Source of the DNA: Xylona heveae TC161
Lineage: Eukaryota; Ascomycota; Xylonomycetes; Xylonales; Xylonaceae
Assembly: GCF_001619985.1 (NCBI RefSeq)
Contig: NW_017264198.1
Coordinates: 248,001-312,000, forward strand
Direction: 5' to 3'
Length of the DNA: 64,000 nt
Part shown: positions 45,856-57,875 of the stretch, one piece after another
Position numbering within the stretch: the stretch's first letter is position 1
Layout of the letters: each line of letters opens with the position of its first letter
The notes under the pieces: generated by a model
Database searches by the model: none
Told to the model about the DNA's origin: nothing
The model's input: only the letters and a program-made list of their open reading frames with translations
Position numbers and translations under genes: made by a program

Positions 45856-48748
45856 TTTAGCAGCAGTTATCCGTCCTTGATAAGCTGTCAAAGACGAGGG
45901 AAATTGGTAAGTCGCATCACATTGTCAGCTATAGTGTGACCTGCGCCTTAACTATTAGCTCATGGTGTGCACTGTGGGTTTTTCAGGACCCTCACCTTTC
46001 TCCCAACAAAAGCGCAGCACAGTATGAATAGGACAATGTAATGTTGCGTTTGGTAGATGTCTCGTTTGAAAATTGGCTTGGGGATTTCACATGTCTCCTA
46101 TAGTGGTGGTAAAGGGCACGACACCAAAAGGGCCTCCAGGCGGCTTCTTGCCCGGCAACCCCAGATTCGCTACCCCCGCGTTCCGCCCGAGGTCCGCGCT
46201 CTGCTTCAATCCACCCTCGGTCCGTCAGCTAAGCGAAAGCCATCACGTGCCGAGCCTTGTTCTGAGCATCAACCTTTTGGATCTGTAGCATAAAGATTCA
46301 AGATGTAGCAAAGGAAAATCCTTCAAATGGCTCAAACATGACTTAATGGATGATACGCAAGCACTATAGAAATATGTTTTTTTTAATTCGAAGAATGCTC
46401 TCATCGTTGGTTGTTATCGAGAGGATTTCGTTAATGTCTTCAGAATTGAAGTAATAAACAAGAATTTAGGCATATTCAAATTAAATAATAATATACCATA
46501 TTCGCCGTACCAAACGCAAAGATAACATAAATTGTCTTCCACTGAAACACAGAAATCTCTGCCAGACAGCCTGCAGTAACACTGGGATTTATTGAGATCC
46601 ATTAAATCTTGTAGCAGACTTCATCGCCGGCGTAATCTCCGTACCTGAACGTGGTGGTGTCTTTGGGCCATCTTGGCACAGACCCTTCTGGGGTGCCAAA
46701 ACTCAACTAAGCCCCAATGGGGAGACGGCAAGGCGATCAAATAATATGAAGTCAGTCAAGAGTTGATCAACCAATGGTCGGTTCCATTTGCTTTGTCCTC
46801 ATTTGCATTTTGCCGCAGCAGCAGCATATTTCATCACCATCATCCTGCTCTCAGCGACTTCCCCAGGGTAGGATGTGGGTTCTTGGTGAACTGCTTTTCT
46901 AATCCTTGTCTGTTCCGACCTCTCTTTGGTCCCCCCTGCTGCTTCTAATCATGCTTTGGGCATCCCTAATTTCCCTCTCCCTTTCTGGCCTATCCTCTGC
47001 AAATGCTCCCCCGTCCCTGATGGTACCAAGAATTTACGCGCCGGCATGAGCTCCCCGCTTACGGTATACGACAGGGCCTGGCTTGATTTCTGACTTCTAA
47101 TTGGGTCGTTCTCCAAATGAGCCCAGTCTTTGGGCCATACGGGCAATACTATGGTAATGGGGGCTGATTCTCTGTAGCCACCCGCCGAGGGTGCTATACG
47201 CAATACCTTCCCTGGCTGTGAATTCCCTGGCTGTGAAATGAATTATGCCGGCTGGCCCATGAAAATAATAATGATGGAAATGGTTCCGAACATCCCAGCG
47301 CTTGTATCGCGCAGTCAATGTTCGGATTACCGTCTCCGATATCCGGTGAAAACCTCTCAGCAATAATTACCCCTTATTTCCGATAGACACGTTCAACTTT
47401 CAGAGTTCATAGATCAACATACATTTCTAAGAGAAGAAATAAAGGGAAGGCAAGCTAGGATTGAACCGTCTCGGAACTCAAAGGGCATTCTCGTGAACTC
47501 ACGACATTTTGCCTCGCTTGCCAGTTAATTGTAAAACCCGGGTTTACCTATAAGTTACGTATGTCAGATTTGCTGGATACGCTCTCCCCGGCATCTAAAA
47601 TGGCATGTTCGGCGCCGTTTATTCAAAAATTGTCATTCTTTTCATCACTGTAGCCCTATCATCTGCCAAGACCGGTTGAAAGGAAGGAATGAGAGTTTGA
47701 TTCTCTCATGCATTCACCCATGACACGGAAGGACACCGCATCTTTTACCGGGTCGATTGCCACCATTCAACTTATCCACGACTTTCTATTTTGTGAGAAT
47801 AGGCTCTGTTGAACTAAAAGCAATCGTAGGGAAAGGAGGACTATATCCCCTCTGTCACTGTCATGTACCTACCTTACACAATACCCTATTTCCTGTATGT
47901 AGAGACGCCGTTTCGCGTCCTAGTCTCCGCCTTTCTGGACGGAAGATTGGCGTACGAAGAATATCACTGGTCCAAGCATCCTGGACGATTCGCGTGGACG
48001 GACGGACGTGGCGAGCGCCAGAGCAGGTTTAGCGGTAAAGAGGAGTTGTTCACATTGCTGCTACTGGTCCTTGTAGCTGAGGCCTCTTTTCATTCACCGC
48101 TGATATACACCTCCGTAGTAGTAGTAGTAGAAGTGTTAGTCGAATCAAGGTCAAGTCAGGCCCAGTTTAAAGCGAAGTGATGATTTCTCGACGAGCCAGC
48201 AACTTACCTGAGCTAGCTACAAGTGCGGTGGGTTGTGTGCAACGAGTAGACGCTCTACTCTACCAAGTGATGACTATCGGAGTACTGACTTTGCTCGCAA
48301 GTCGCTCTGGCCCAAACCAAATCTCGCTTGCTCCCTCGGTCGCAACCCAGCTCTTCCTACCCGGACACCCAGCCAGCCAGCCAGCCTAGTTACCTCTACA
48401 CCCAACTTGAACGACTCGACGGCGATCAAACCCGCTCTTCAACCTCCTCCCCCTTTGGCTCCCGCGGGTAGTAGCACTGGAAACAGAAGCTTAAAAAAGG
48501 CTTTCTCTTTTGAGTCTGCCTTTTGTGCTTCACCTTCGTGCTGTCCACCGTTTACCTGCCCCGATCCACCTTCCCGCCCCCGAGCTCGCTCAGGGAGGCC
48601 ACTGTTACTCAGCACAGAGCGCAACCTTCCCTCAGGCCTCATCACCGTTGGAAGAGGCAACGCCAGGCAGAAAACCCCCGATCAGCAGTGTCTGGCGAAC
48701 AATATCGCGAGCGTGCAGAAGCCCAACTGAGGCTTTTGCTTGCCCCAC
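45856..48748. other. large intergenic region upstream of the Psr1-like gene
   Basis: This is the longest gene-free stretch, 2.9 kb, between divergent starts. It contains an E-box CACGTG at 46244-46249, a GC-rich island at about 46130-46260, and a pyrimidine-rich 48300-48740 that probably is the Psr1 5' leader. Short frames (for example 47863-48180) have no domain. A 74-nt tRNA-like hairpin at 47449-47522 was examined and rejected. Confidence 0.5.
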
Positions 48749-50911
48749 ATGAGCGACAATAATCTAGCACCCACCGGAGATGATCATGCCCGCTCAGAGA
48801 AGCTGGACAATGGCTCCGCGCCGTCAGGTCCACAAGCATTGAATCCTCTCTCCGATCGTGCAGCAGGTGAGACTTTATTGCAGAGAATCTCATCACCCAT
48901 GCATTCACATTGCTCGTCGTATTGCTGCAATGACTTTTGGCAAATCTAACGAGTCTTACAGCTGAATCTTCTGTTCCTCGTTCGGGCAATGAACAAGTTT
49001 CTCCCAATCCTCCAAACCCTCCCCACCGGACCCCATCCGCGCAATCCACGCCTGCTCGCGGCGAGACTGGGAGCTCGTCAGACAAGCCCGTAGCAGCTGC
49101 TCCTCAGCAGGACCAAGCATCCCTTCGAGTCCCTTCGGCTCCACAGTCGGGCCATCAACAGCCCTCCCCGACAAATACCGCTCTCACAGGAGCAACAGCA
49201 AGCGGTACGGCTGAAAGCATAGGAAAAGGATCCAGGCTTAGCCTTCCGAGGCGGCGTGATGGAAGCAAAGCCAGCAGTCAAAGGTCGCGACTTGGACATA
49301 GGTCAAGCGGTGAGAAGGCTGCGCAAACAGCTTCACTGGACGCAGCAGCCGAAAAGACGAATGAACCTCCCAAAAAGTCTGGCGTCGCTCGTTTATTGAT
49401 GCTTCTGAATTGCTGCAGTGTTCCGGAACATGGGAATACCGTCGACACGAGTGAATCAGCCATTCCCTCAAAACGCGTCACAAAGCTGCGGCCAACTCGA
49501 AGCAGACAGCCTACCCCTGTGAATAAGCAGGATCCAAGTGCAGCCGAGTCAAGCATGGCAGAGTCGGGTGATCCAATCGAGGAGAAACTTGCTCCCCCAG
49601 CCTCGACAGACTCCACCTTCCCGGAAGCCGAAAGCCACGAGTCTATGAAGCCCCTGACCGGAGATGTTCCAACTGAAAAGTCAAAGTCCAATCTCGAAGC
49701 CGAGGCGCCGGTACTTTTGAATAAAGAGGTCATTGTCGAGGAGCGCACGCCAGAACAGCATCCCACGCCGTCACAAGAGCAGAATGCTCATCATGAATCA
49801 AGAGTGGGCGTGGTGTTACCTCCGGAAGCGTCATCGTCAAATGACGAAGTTGCTGTAGAAGAACCCATTGCTGAAGCGTCAGAGGAAGAAAGACATGACA
49901 TGGCCATCTCGGACCGAACGCCCAAGCAAGCTCGAAGAGACAGCGATATTGAAATGACAGATGCGCCACCAGTAGCGGCAGCAGAAGCACCCCATATCCC
50001 TCCTCATGCTCCTCCCACCGATGATCTTCCTGGGAAACAGTCTGTTCAAGCCCCTCTTCCGCCACCTCCCACAGTTGACCTCCCGCCACCACCTCCGTTG
50101 GCAGACCGCTCAGGCTTGCCTGTACCGTTTATTGCGGACGCGCAGTCTGGTGACCGACTTCAAGACAAGCAGAAATGGCTTCTGCCTCCGATTTTGCCGG
50201 AGCACAAAGGCCGGAAATGTCTCGTGCTGGACCTCGACGAAACTTTGGTGCACAGCAGTTTCAAGGTAAGAAAGTTGCAAGCGCCGTCCCGTTGGCAAAC
50301 TGGCTAATTTTTGGGGTATTGTAGATTCTCCACCAAGCCGATTTTACCATTCCAGTCGAGATTGAGGGTCAATATCATAATGTCTACGTAATCAAGAGAC
50401 CGGGAGTCGATCAATTTATGAAGCGCGTTGGGGAACTTTATGAAGTCGTTGTCTTCACAGCTTCTGTCTCCAAGGTATAGTATTTGGAAGCTTTAATGCC
50501 ACTGCAGCCAACCGTGTTCTGACGCCGAATCCTTGTTTAGTACGGTGATCCTCTCCTCGATCAACTGGATATTCATCACGTCGTGCATCATCGCCTTTTC
50601 CGTGAGAGCTGTTACAATCATCAAGGAAACTACGTCAAGGTTTGTTCCCACTCCCACTTGCGTCTCTTTAGGTTTCATTCTCATTGATGGGGAAATAGGA
50701 CCTTTCCCAAGTTGGCCGAGACCTCCGTGAAACAATAATTATCGATAATTCTCCAACTTCATACATCTTTCACCCTCAGCATGCGGTACCTATCAGCAGC
50801 TGGTTTTCGGACGCCCACGACAATGAACTACTCGACCTTATTCCGGTCTTGGAAGACCTAGCAGGGCCCCAAGTCAGAGACGTCAGTCTAGTGCTTGACG
50901 TGGGTCTTTGA
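48749..50911 (+). CDS. FCP/NIF-type phosphatase, plasma membrane Psr1-like
   Basis: Five exons: 48749-48866, 48962-50265, 50325-50474, 50541-50639, 50699-50911, giving 627 residues. The first 450 residues are disordered, Ser/Pro/Glu-rich, with a Cys pair at about 191-192 ([14 protein letters not shown]) that could be palmitoylated. The C-terminal HAD phosphatase domain holds the catalytic DxDxT ([13 protein letters not shown], nucleophile Asp463, Asp465), [28 protein letters not shown] and the second acidic motif [14 protein letters not shown]. Yeast Psr1/Psr2 act at the plasma membrane in sodium stress and general stress response with Whi2. This protein starts MSDNN and lacks the N-terminal Gly/Cys lipidation motif, so the internal Cys pair is the likeliest anchor. 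A proline run [17 protein letters not shown] lies just before the phosphatase domain. Confidence 0.92.
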
Positions 50912-52548
50912 GCTCGCATATTGTCTTTTCATGCAGATGATACCACTAGCAAAGCGGAGTTTACCAATCATTCGACACGGGCCTGGACTAGACTGCATTG
51001 TTTACTACTATTGCGATCAACATTACAACCTAATCTGAAATGACGATTCCTTTCGATGGCTTGGATCTTGCAAGGAATCCTCTCACTCTCTCTTGCCAAT
51101 GCATTCCTCACCTCATGTTTCCTACAATTGTCAGCCATGCCCGATGAAGGGCGGAACACAAGGTTGTAAATATGCCTAGGGAACAAATATGCCTAGGAAT
51201 TTGAGGTCCGCAAAATGAGGAATATCCAAAAAAGGAAGGTGAAAAATGAACATTTGCTTTGGAATTTGTGCTTTTTTCTCGCGTCTTTGCATCCATTTTT
51301 GATACTCCCTTCGTCGCTATCGTTTTTGCATCCCAATTGTCGTTAGCATACTTGCAGCCCCCATCATTTCACTTTTTTCTTTTTCTCTTATTGTTTCCCT
51401 TCGCTCTTCAATACACCCTCTGAGCGGGCTCATATTCCCCAGTTTTTCCTTGAATCCATGTGCTCTTGTCAAAAATTTCCATGTACAACTTATAACCCCC
51501 TGCTATCACATTGTTCACTTTACTACTTTCCAGGCTTTGACATCATACCGGCATAATAATATCTTGCCATTCTCAGCCGGCTGATTTCTTCAACCATCTT
51601 TCGCATCCACAAGTGTTTTCCTTTTAATCTCGCCCATGCGAGCTGGTGAGCTGGCAGGCTGGCAATCACACATCACAAACGTTTCTCATCCCGAACAATT
51701 ACCTCCTATCAAGACCATCACTAGTATAAATATATTCGCAATATCGAGACTCCCTTTTGTTATGAAAATGAATGAAATACGGGTTTCAATATACGTCAGG
51801 CTTCCATACTTGAGTGTGCTTAGCCTAAATGAAGCCTTGTCTTTCCCATGTTACAAATCAAGACTGATCACTGCCATCAATGATTCGCTTCTGAAGTTTG
51901 AAGTAATATCATCGCCATAAAATCCGTGAAAACATGAGTGTGCTTGGAACAATGGGACAGTCAGCCAGGAGGATAGTGACATGAGACTAACTGTGTTGCC
52001 AGTCTGCAATCATGTACAAGCTTGATTTGCATACCAAAACGGACCAATATTCTAGGACTTTAAAGGAATAGAGTGGTTCTTTTCCCCCAGATCTGATGAG
52101 CTCATGCTGTTGTCGAAAGAAACGCATTATTGTATCCAAAATATGTATCCATTGTGCACTGTAGTCCAAGATCAAAGCTAGCTTTATTTGGTTGGCGGCC
52201 CGGATAATCATTTAAGTCCACCCCACGCCGAAGGGCGGCACCGGAACTCAGCGAGCTTAAGCTACCAACAAATAATTCCTCAGCAACACCACTACTTCTG
52301 CGTGAGTACAGACTACTTCTTCTTCAGAAAATAGAAGCCGGAAATGTAAAGCTGAGAGATACATTCACAAAGCTGTCATAAACTTCGCAGCCGTTCGATA
52401 CTGCGTGTATTTCTCGCACTGCAGACCCCCTCGCTCACCGAGCTCGACATCTGATGTTTAGTCGGAGGTAACTGGTCTGTCGCCGCCGAACAGTGCATCA
52501 TCTTCCTACAACGAACCACTTTCCAGCGTTTTTAATTTCTTCGTCATC
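50912..52548. other. intergenic region between PSR1-like and SDS22
   Basis: About 1.6 kb, T-rich around 51260-51600. No supported gene or structured RNA was seen. Confidence 0.5.
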
Positions 52549-54490
52549 ATGACATCCCCGGACCAGTCTCAAGAGCGTACATCGCAGCCTCCCCAGGTCC
52601 AGACACAAATCTCAGCCCCTCAAGACCCAGAACACCAAGAACACCAACAACCACGCGACAGTAAAGGGTGGGATGGAAAACTTCGGGTCGCCCCACGCCG
52701 CGCTGTGATTACGAACCCTGAAGCGCTTTCAGACCCGGAATACTCCGATGAGGATGCTCCACCTGTAGAGCAAATTGACGCTGATGAAGGTGAGCGGAGT
52801 TTTCTGTTTTGGGGGGTCATGGTCCCGACATTGGTTGGAATTGCTACAAGAGAGACAAGCATTATATAAGTGGCTGGTATATGGCTCGCAAAGGGAGGTT
52901 TGGATATCGTTTTAGCATGGCGACTAGAGGGAAGTGAAGGGGGAAGAACGGTGTGTCTTCCGTTCGAGGACGTTCAAACTGGCGACTAGCCGCCCACCAA
53001 ATTCGACATCATCCCAGGCCTCGACTGCTTTGACTGAGGTGGAAAAAGATATGAACACAAAAGGAGTTGAGAATTTTTTTGGCATTCCTAGAATTTTGCT
53101 GACGGGAAGACGAGCAGATCTTTTGGATGACTACGAGCCTGATACCGATGTGAGATGCCCTCGTCCATCACATCAACCAATGTTTAATTTCATTTGCGGC
53201 TTGGATGGCTGCTAACCACAGTTTTTTGCTATATCGCAGGAGATTGACCTTGTCCATTGCCGCATATCTTCCATTCCGGCACTTCGCCTTGAACGATTTA
53301 AAAGCGTTCTGGTATGTCTGTATAATTTCCAGCTTCTATTAATTCTAATCGAACGTGGGCTGCTGAAGAAAGCACTATGCTGATATTTTTCCGATGTAGA
53401 GACTATGCCTTAGACAAAACCAAATATCGGCGATTGAACTTCCAGAATCGCTGTCCGACACTTTAGAAGACCTGGATTTATATGACAATCTCATTTCTCA
53501 TATCAAAGGACTCGATGGCCTCAAAAAGCTAACAAGTTTGGACTTAAGCTTTAACAAAATCAAGCACATCAAGCGGGTAAATCACTTGAAAGAGCTGAAG
53601 GACTTGTACTTTGTGCAAAACAAGATTTCAAAAATTGAAGGTCTCGAGGGTTTGACCAAACTAAGAAACCTCGAGCTCGGCGCAAACCGTATCAGAGTGA
53701 GCGTCCATAAGAACATTTGGAGCATAATTGTTGATCGGAGCTTACTCGTTGTATAGGAGATCGAGAACCTCGACAGCCTGACCAGTCTTGAAGAACTTTG
53801 GCTGGGCAAGAATAAAATTACTGAGCTCAAGGTACCATTTCGCCCTCTTATTTATCAACATCCCAAAGTGTCTTGTTTTGCCATGGCTAACATGTTCGCC
53901 CGCAACGCAACCTAGAACCTCTCATCGCTCTCTAATCTCAGAATTCTCTCTATCCAAGCCAACCGCCTGACTAGTCTGAGCGGTCTTTCGGCTCTTCCTC
54001 AGCTCGAGGAATTATACATCTCTAATAACCTTGTCACTTCTCTTGACGGCTTGTCTGCATGTCCGTCTCTTCGCGTTCTCGACATATCAAGCAATCAAAT
54101 CACGAGTTTATCCGACGAGCTAAAGCCCCTCAAAAATCTTGAAGAACTCTGGGCAAGTTATAATCAACTATCTTCCTTTGTCGAAGTAGAAAAACAGCTT
54201 GGCGATAAAGAAGAGCTCGAGACTGTCTACTTTGAGGGAAACCCCTTACAGACTACGAATCCGGTCTTGTATCGGAACAAAGTCCGCCTCGCGTTGCCGC
54301 GGATCAGGCAGATTGATGCCAGTACGTTTTTTACCCTATTGACATGACCCATAATCCCTTCGTTTGTTTCCTTTTCTTTTTCTCATGGACTTTTTTTTCG
54401 TCTTCTTGCTTGCTTTAGGTGTTGAGTTGTTAGAATTACATGCTGACCATATTCTCGTCTGGCTTTACAGCATTTGTCAGGACTGATTAA
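52549..54490 (+). CDS. SDS22: protein phosphatase 1 regulatory subunit Sds22
   Basis: Seven exons: 52549-52789, 53118-53149, 53240-53311, 53400-53696, 53757-53831, 53916-54321, 54471-54490, giving 380 residues. A disordered acidic N-terminus (LSDPEYSDEDAPPVEQI) precedes about eleven SDS22-type leucine-rich repeats, for example LEDLDLYDNLISHIKGLDGL and LKDLYFVQNKISKIEGLEGL, and a C-terminal LRR cap (LPRIRQIDATFVRTD). Sds22 binds the PP1 catalytic subunit and helps its biogenesis and mitotic function in the nucleus. Exon 2 is only 32 nt and the last coding exon only 20 nt, with six codons and a stop. The 328-nt intron 1 contains a misleading open frame; the family sequence DLLDDYEPD fixes the acceptor at 53117. 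Confidence 0.95.
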
Positions 54491-54934
54491 ATGATTTATA
54501 TGACCGAGGGACAGGTGAGATATCATCGACGCCCTTCTTATGCCCTGGCTTCGAATGGATGGTAGAGGTCTGGCGTTTATTTCACGTATTGCATTGCTTC
54601 TACGGGCATATATACGGTTGTGTTATCTCTTTACGGCATCTCTTGAGTTCTTGTTCTTTCTTCTTTTCTTTTCATTTGTCCTACGATAAACGAGAGATGA
54701 TCCAAGATATTAAAGCAATGAAAGCATTCTTTCCGCGATTCGCATTGAGCAGGGCTAGCCAAAAAAGAAACCGCAGTTCGAACCACCAAAATTCTCAGAA
54801 GGTATAAAATGTGCTATCGCATTTTAATTACGCTGGCAAATCGTATCTCGTAAATAGTAGCTTATTACAGATCAAGAGCAGCCGACCAAGCCCTCCACAT
54901 TGCCCATTTTGACATACAGGTACTAGATCGCCAT
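54491..54934. other. convergent 3' flank
   Basis: The region between the stops of SDS22 and xylose reductase. Nothing was recognised. Confidence 0.5.
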
Positions 54935-56137
54935 TTACGCAAAGATGGGGATATTGACGCCGTACTGAGAGAACTATAGTCAGTATACATAGACACAGAC
55001 ACCCATACACACGGGGAAAGACCACATATCCAACATAAACAACACTGAAGAAAAGAAAGGGGAGGGGGGAAGAATGGATATCACATACCGAAGGCGGGTC
55101 ATTGAATCGCAAATCCTTATTCAAGCTACTAATCTTGTCCAGGTCCTCCTGGGACAAATCGAAATCATTGACGTGCAAGTTCTGCGCGAGGCGGTTCTGG
55201 TTATTACTCTTCGGGATGACCGCAACCCCGCGCTGCGTGGCCCAGCGGAGCAGGACCTGGGACGGGTTCTTGTTGTGCCTGTGCGCGACCTCGACCACCG
55301 CATCGTGCTCAAACAGCGACGGCACACCCTTGGCGCTGTCCATGCCCGCGTCCACAAACGACGGCGGGCCAAACGACGAGTACGCCGTCACCGCGATCCC
55401 CTCGCCCTGCGCATACTTGATCAGCTGCGGCTGCGTCAGGTACGGGTGGTGCTCGATCTGCAGAGTCGCCGGCCGGATCCGCGCGTAGCGGAGCAGGTCG
55501 ATGATGAGCACGGCGCGGAAGTTGCTGATCCCGATGCTGCGCGCGAGGCCCGCGTCCACGACCTTTTCCAAGGCTTGCCACGTCTCCTGGATGCTCGCCT
55601 TGCCCGGCACCACGGTCTTGCCGTCGTACGTGAAGCCCGGCGGGTAGCGCACCTTAGGGTCGACGTATTTCAGGCTGATGGGGAAGTGCATGATGAACAG
55701 GTCAAAGTACTCGAGACCCCAGTCGGCGAGCTGCTTGCGCGTGATCGGCTCGACGTGCTCTGCGTCGTGGAAGCTGTTCCAGAGCTTGCTGACGATGAAG
55801 AGCTCCGAGCGCTTCACGATTCCTTCTTTGATCGCGCGTGCGACGCCCTGGCCGGCTTCTTTCTCGTTGCCGTAGTCTGTGGATTTTGGATTGTCACATT
55901 AGAAATAGAAAAAAAGAGGGAGATTTGGAGCAGGAGGATGAGGATGGGAGAATGTGAGGATGTGAGGATGTGAGGATGGGAGAATTACGTACCGCAAGCA
56001 CCGTCAAAGAGACGGTAGCCCGTCTTGATCGCATTGTAGACCTGGTCTGCGCACGTCTCGTTGGTGACTTTCCACAGACCGAAGCCCACGAGGGGCATCT
56101 CGTAGCCGCTGTTCAGCTTGATCGTAGGGGATGCCAT
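54935..56137 (-). CDS. xyrA: D-xylose reductase (aldo/keto reductase)
   Basis: Three exons: 55993-56137, 55089-55876, 54935-54964, giving 320 residues, the typical length. It reduces D-xylose to xylitol with NAD(P)H in the cytosol, the first step of the fungal pentose pathway. The catalytic tetrad is complete: Asp45, Tyr50 ([14 protein letters not shown]), Lys79 (VSKLW) and His112 (LFIMHFP). The cofactor motif IPKSNNQNR has Lys271 that binds the NADPH phosphate. The last exon encodes only YGVNIPIFA, the standard C-terminus. Exon 2 is strikingly GC-rich in third positions (many GCC/CGC/GTC codons), unlike its neighbours. This fits a highly expressed gene but could also reflect local composition. 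Related reductases (glycerol or arabinose) cannot be fully excluded. Confidence 0.94.
55953..55976 (+). repeat. short tandem repeat TGTGAGGA x3 in xylose reductase intron 1
   Basis: Three copies of TGTGAGGA on the plus strand lie within the 116-nt first intron, close to its donor side on the gene strand. They are flanked by related GGATGAGGATGGGA sequence. Confidence 0.8.
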
Positions 56138-56321
56138 TGTATTCCGTTCTATACCTGCCGATTTGGTTATGGGATTCGAAGCTTCTGTGTAATTGTCTGC
56201 TCTGAAATGGACCCTTCAGTCAATATATCAAGCTCATGGGTCGAGTGGAGAGCTAAGCGTCATACATACACTCGCACAGGGGTCTTCAAACTACCGTCTA
56301 TGAAGAGTGAATTCTGCTAAG

Positions 56322-56347
56322 GGAGAGAGAGAGAGAGAGAAAGAGAA
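56322..56347 (+). repeat. GA-rich microsatellite
   Basis: An almost pure GA dinucleotide run in the xylose reductase promoter, about 185 bp before the start codon (TC on the gene strand). Confidence 0.8.
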
Positions 56348-56708
56348 GTGCGAATTGGGAGACTGGGAGATTACGACACTACGAGACTATTTATCCTTTT
56401 CCTACTCATGAATTAATCCTGACGTAGATAAGTCATAAGTCCGTTCACAGCAAATTACACAAGCCCATTCGCAACATTTGTCCCGTTAACTTACCTTGTA
56501 GCTTTGCCATTGTGGGGTATAGCGTGCGAGGGGCGAGATGCTTGGTGCCAAACACCCTTCGCACCTCTTCGGGCGAAGATAACTGCGGCAGGTAGAAGCG
56601 GGAACAGAACCACAAGGGTGGGTTCTACATATTGTCATGCCAAAGACCAACTATACGGCCAGTAATTTGGCTTACCTCTCCTTACGAGAGTTACAAGTCA
56701 CTGGTAAC

Positions 56709-56714
56709 TTAGCC
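56709..56714 (-). promoter_or_regulatory. candidate XlnR/Xyr1 site upstream of xylose reductase
   Basis: On the gene strand this reads GGCTAA, the core bound by the xylanolytic activator XlnR. It is about 570 bp before the start codon. A GTGGGG at about 56513-56518 fits the CreA consensus SYGGRG. Both are motif matches only, but the pairing suits xylose induction and glucose repression. Confidence 0.35.
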
Positions 56715-57875
56715 GGTCTTCTTATCCGTTGTTGTTGATGATGCCGCCAAAGAGCAGCTGGGACCCTCGTTTGAACCCCTCGACCTCTCGACCCCGAGCC
56801 CCCCCTCCTCTCCACTCTTTCTTGCGGTCTATCACTCCCCGAATCAAGTTTAGCGTGGCTACTCTCTCCCTCTGCCGACGCCACGCCATCCTGGACGAAC
56901 ATGATGAGCTTGCCGCGGCCTGGTTCCCCAACCACTTCTCGACCGCAATAATGAAGTGCCGAGTGACAGGAGGAATTGTGACTCACTCTGTAGTAAGTCA
57001 CAGTATGGTGTATGTCTAGTCCTTTAGTCGAAAGTGTGGAACTGTTTTTTCTAGAGGGTTCTGTACCACGGAGATAAGGTAGCTATCTCAATCGATATAC
57101 AGAGTACAGGGAGTATAAACATTTTGCTCTGGGGTTAATGTGCTTGCGTAGAGTCTTCCAATTAAAATAAAAAATCAATAACCGGATCGTACAATATTAG
57201 TCCTTTATTTCATTAATAGGATACTATCTGGAGAGTAAAGATGTTTTGTGACTGTTGGAAATATTAAATATTCTTTCATCTGAATAAATGAGTTCGTGTA
57301 GTAAAGAAATATTTAACCCAGGAATTGAATTATCAAAATGTATAAATTATAAGTTTGTGATTAGAACGTAGAACTCAGAATACCGGATTTGATCAATTTG
57401 TTTTATCATCCTGTTTCAAACATCTAAAGCATTAAGCTGCATAGGATACATGATGGTTCAAACTGATCGAACCGTTATACCATACTGATTTACTGGGCGC
57501 ATAGCTCGTTAATACTGGTCTTCTGTACAAGCTATAGTAGCATCCAGAGCTCCATATACAAGTTCACATATCAAGTCACTACATAAACTGATACTGCATA
57601 TCCAACGATTGAATTGGTAGCCCTGAATACCGGATTGATTCTTCAAGATATGGAATGGACTCATGCCAAAAAAATGAAGAAATTAAAACATTTTATGAGC
57701 CAAAGAAACGGCCCTCTAGCGCCATACACAAGCATTTATTGTACAGAGCCTCAATGCAACCGTCAAAACAATATATCAAATAATGCAATCGGCAGTTCGT
57801 CCGCAAAAAGCTTGTCTTTGACATCTGGATATAATCAACCGCCCCTTCATCCTGTCTCGAACCGAGTGATGCACT

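Larger units (their letters stand above)
56138..57875. other. xylose reductase promoter and 3' flank of Sec61 beta
   Basis: About 1.7 kb. The right half (57100-57600) is very AT-rich. Frames such as 57614-57916 are the complement of the Sec61 beta gene and its introns. A GA repeat and an XlnR-like motif are listed separately. Confidence 0.5.

Noticed and set aside
47449-47522. tRNA-like 74-nt segment on the minus strand: perfect 7-bp end pairing (GGCAAGC/GCTTGCC) and a B-box-like GGTTCAATCC
   Set aside because: The T stem does not pair, there is no A box, and no proper D or anticodon arm can be drawn. At most it is a decayed tRNA-like sequence or chance.
55074-55973. 299-codon plus-strand frame opposite xylose reductase
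   Set aside because: It is the complement of a GC-rich coding exon and runs through the intron; a shadow of the real gene.
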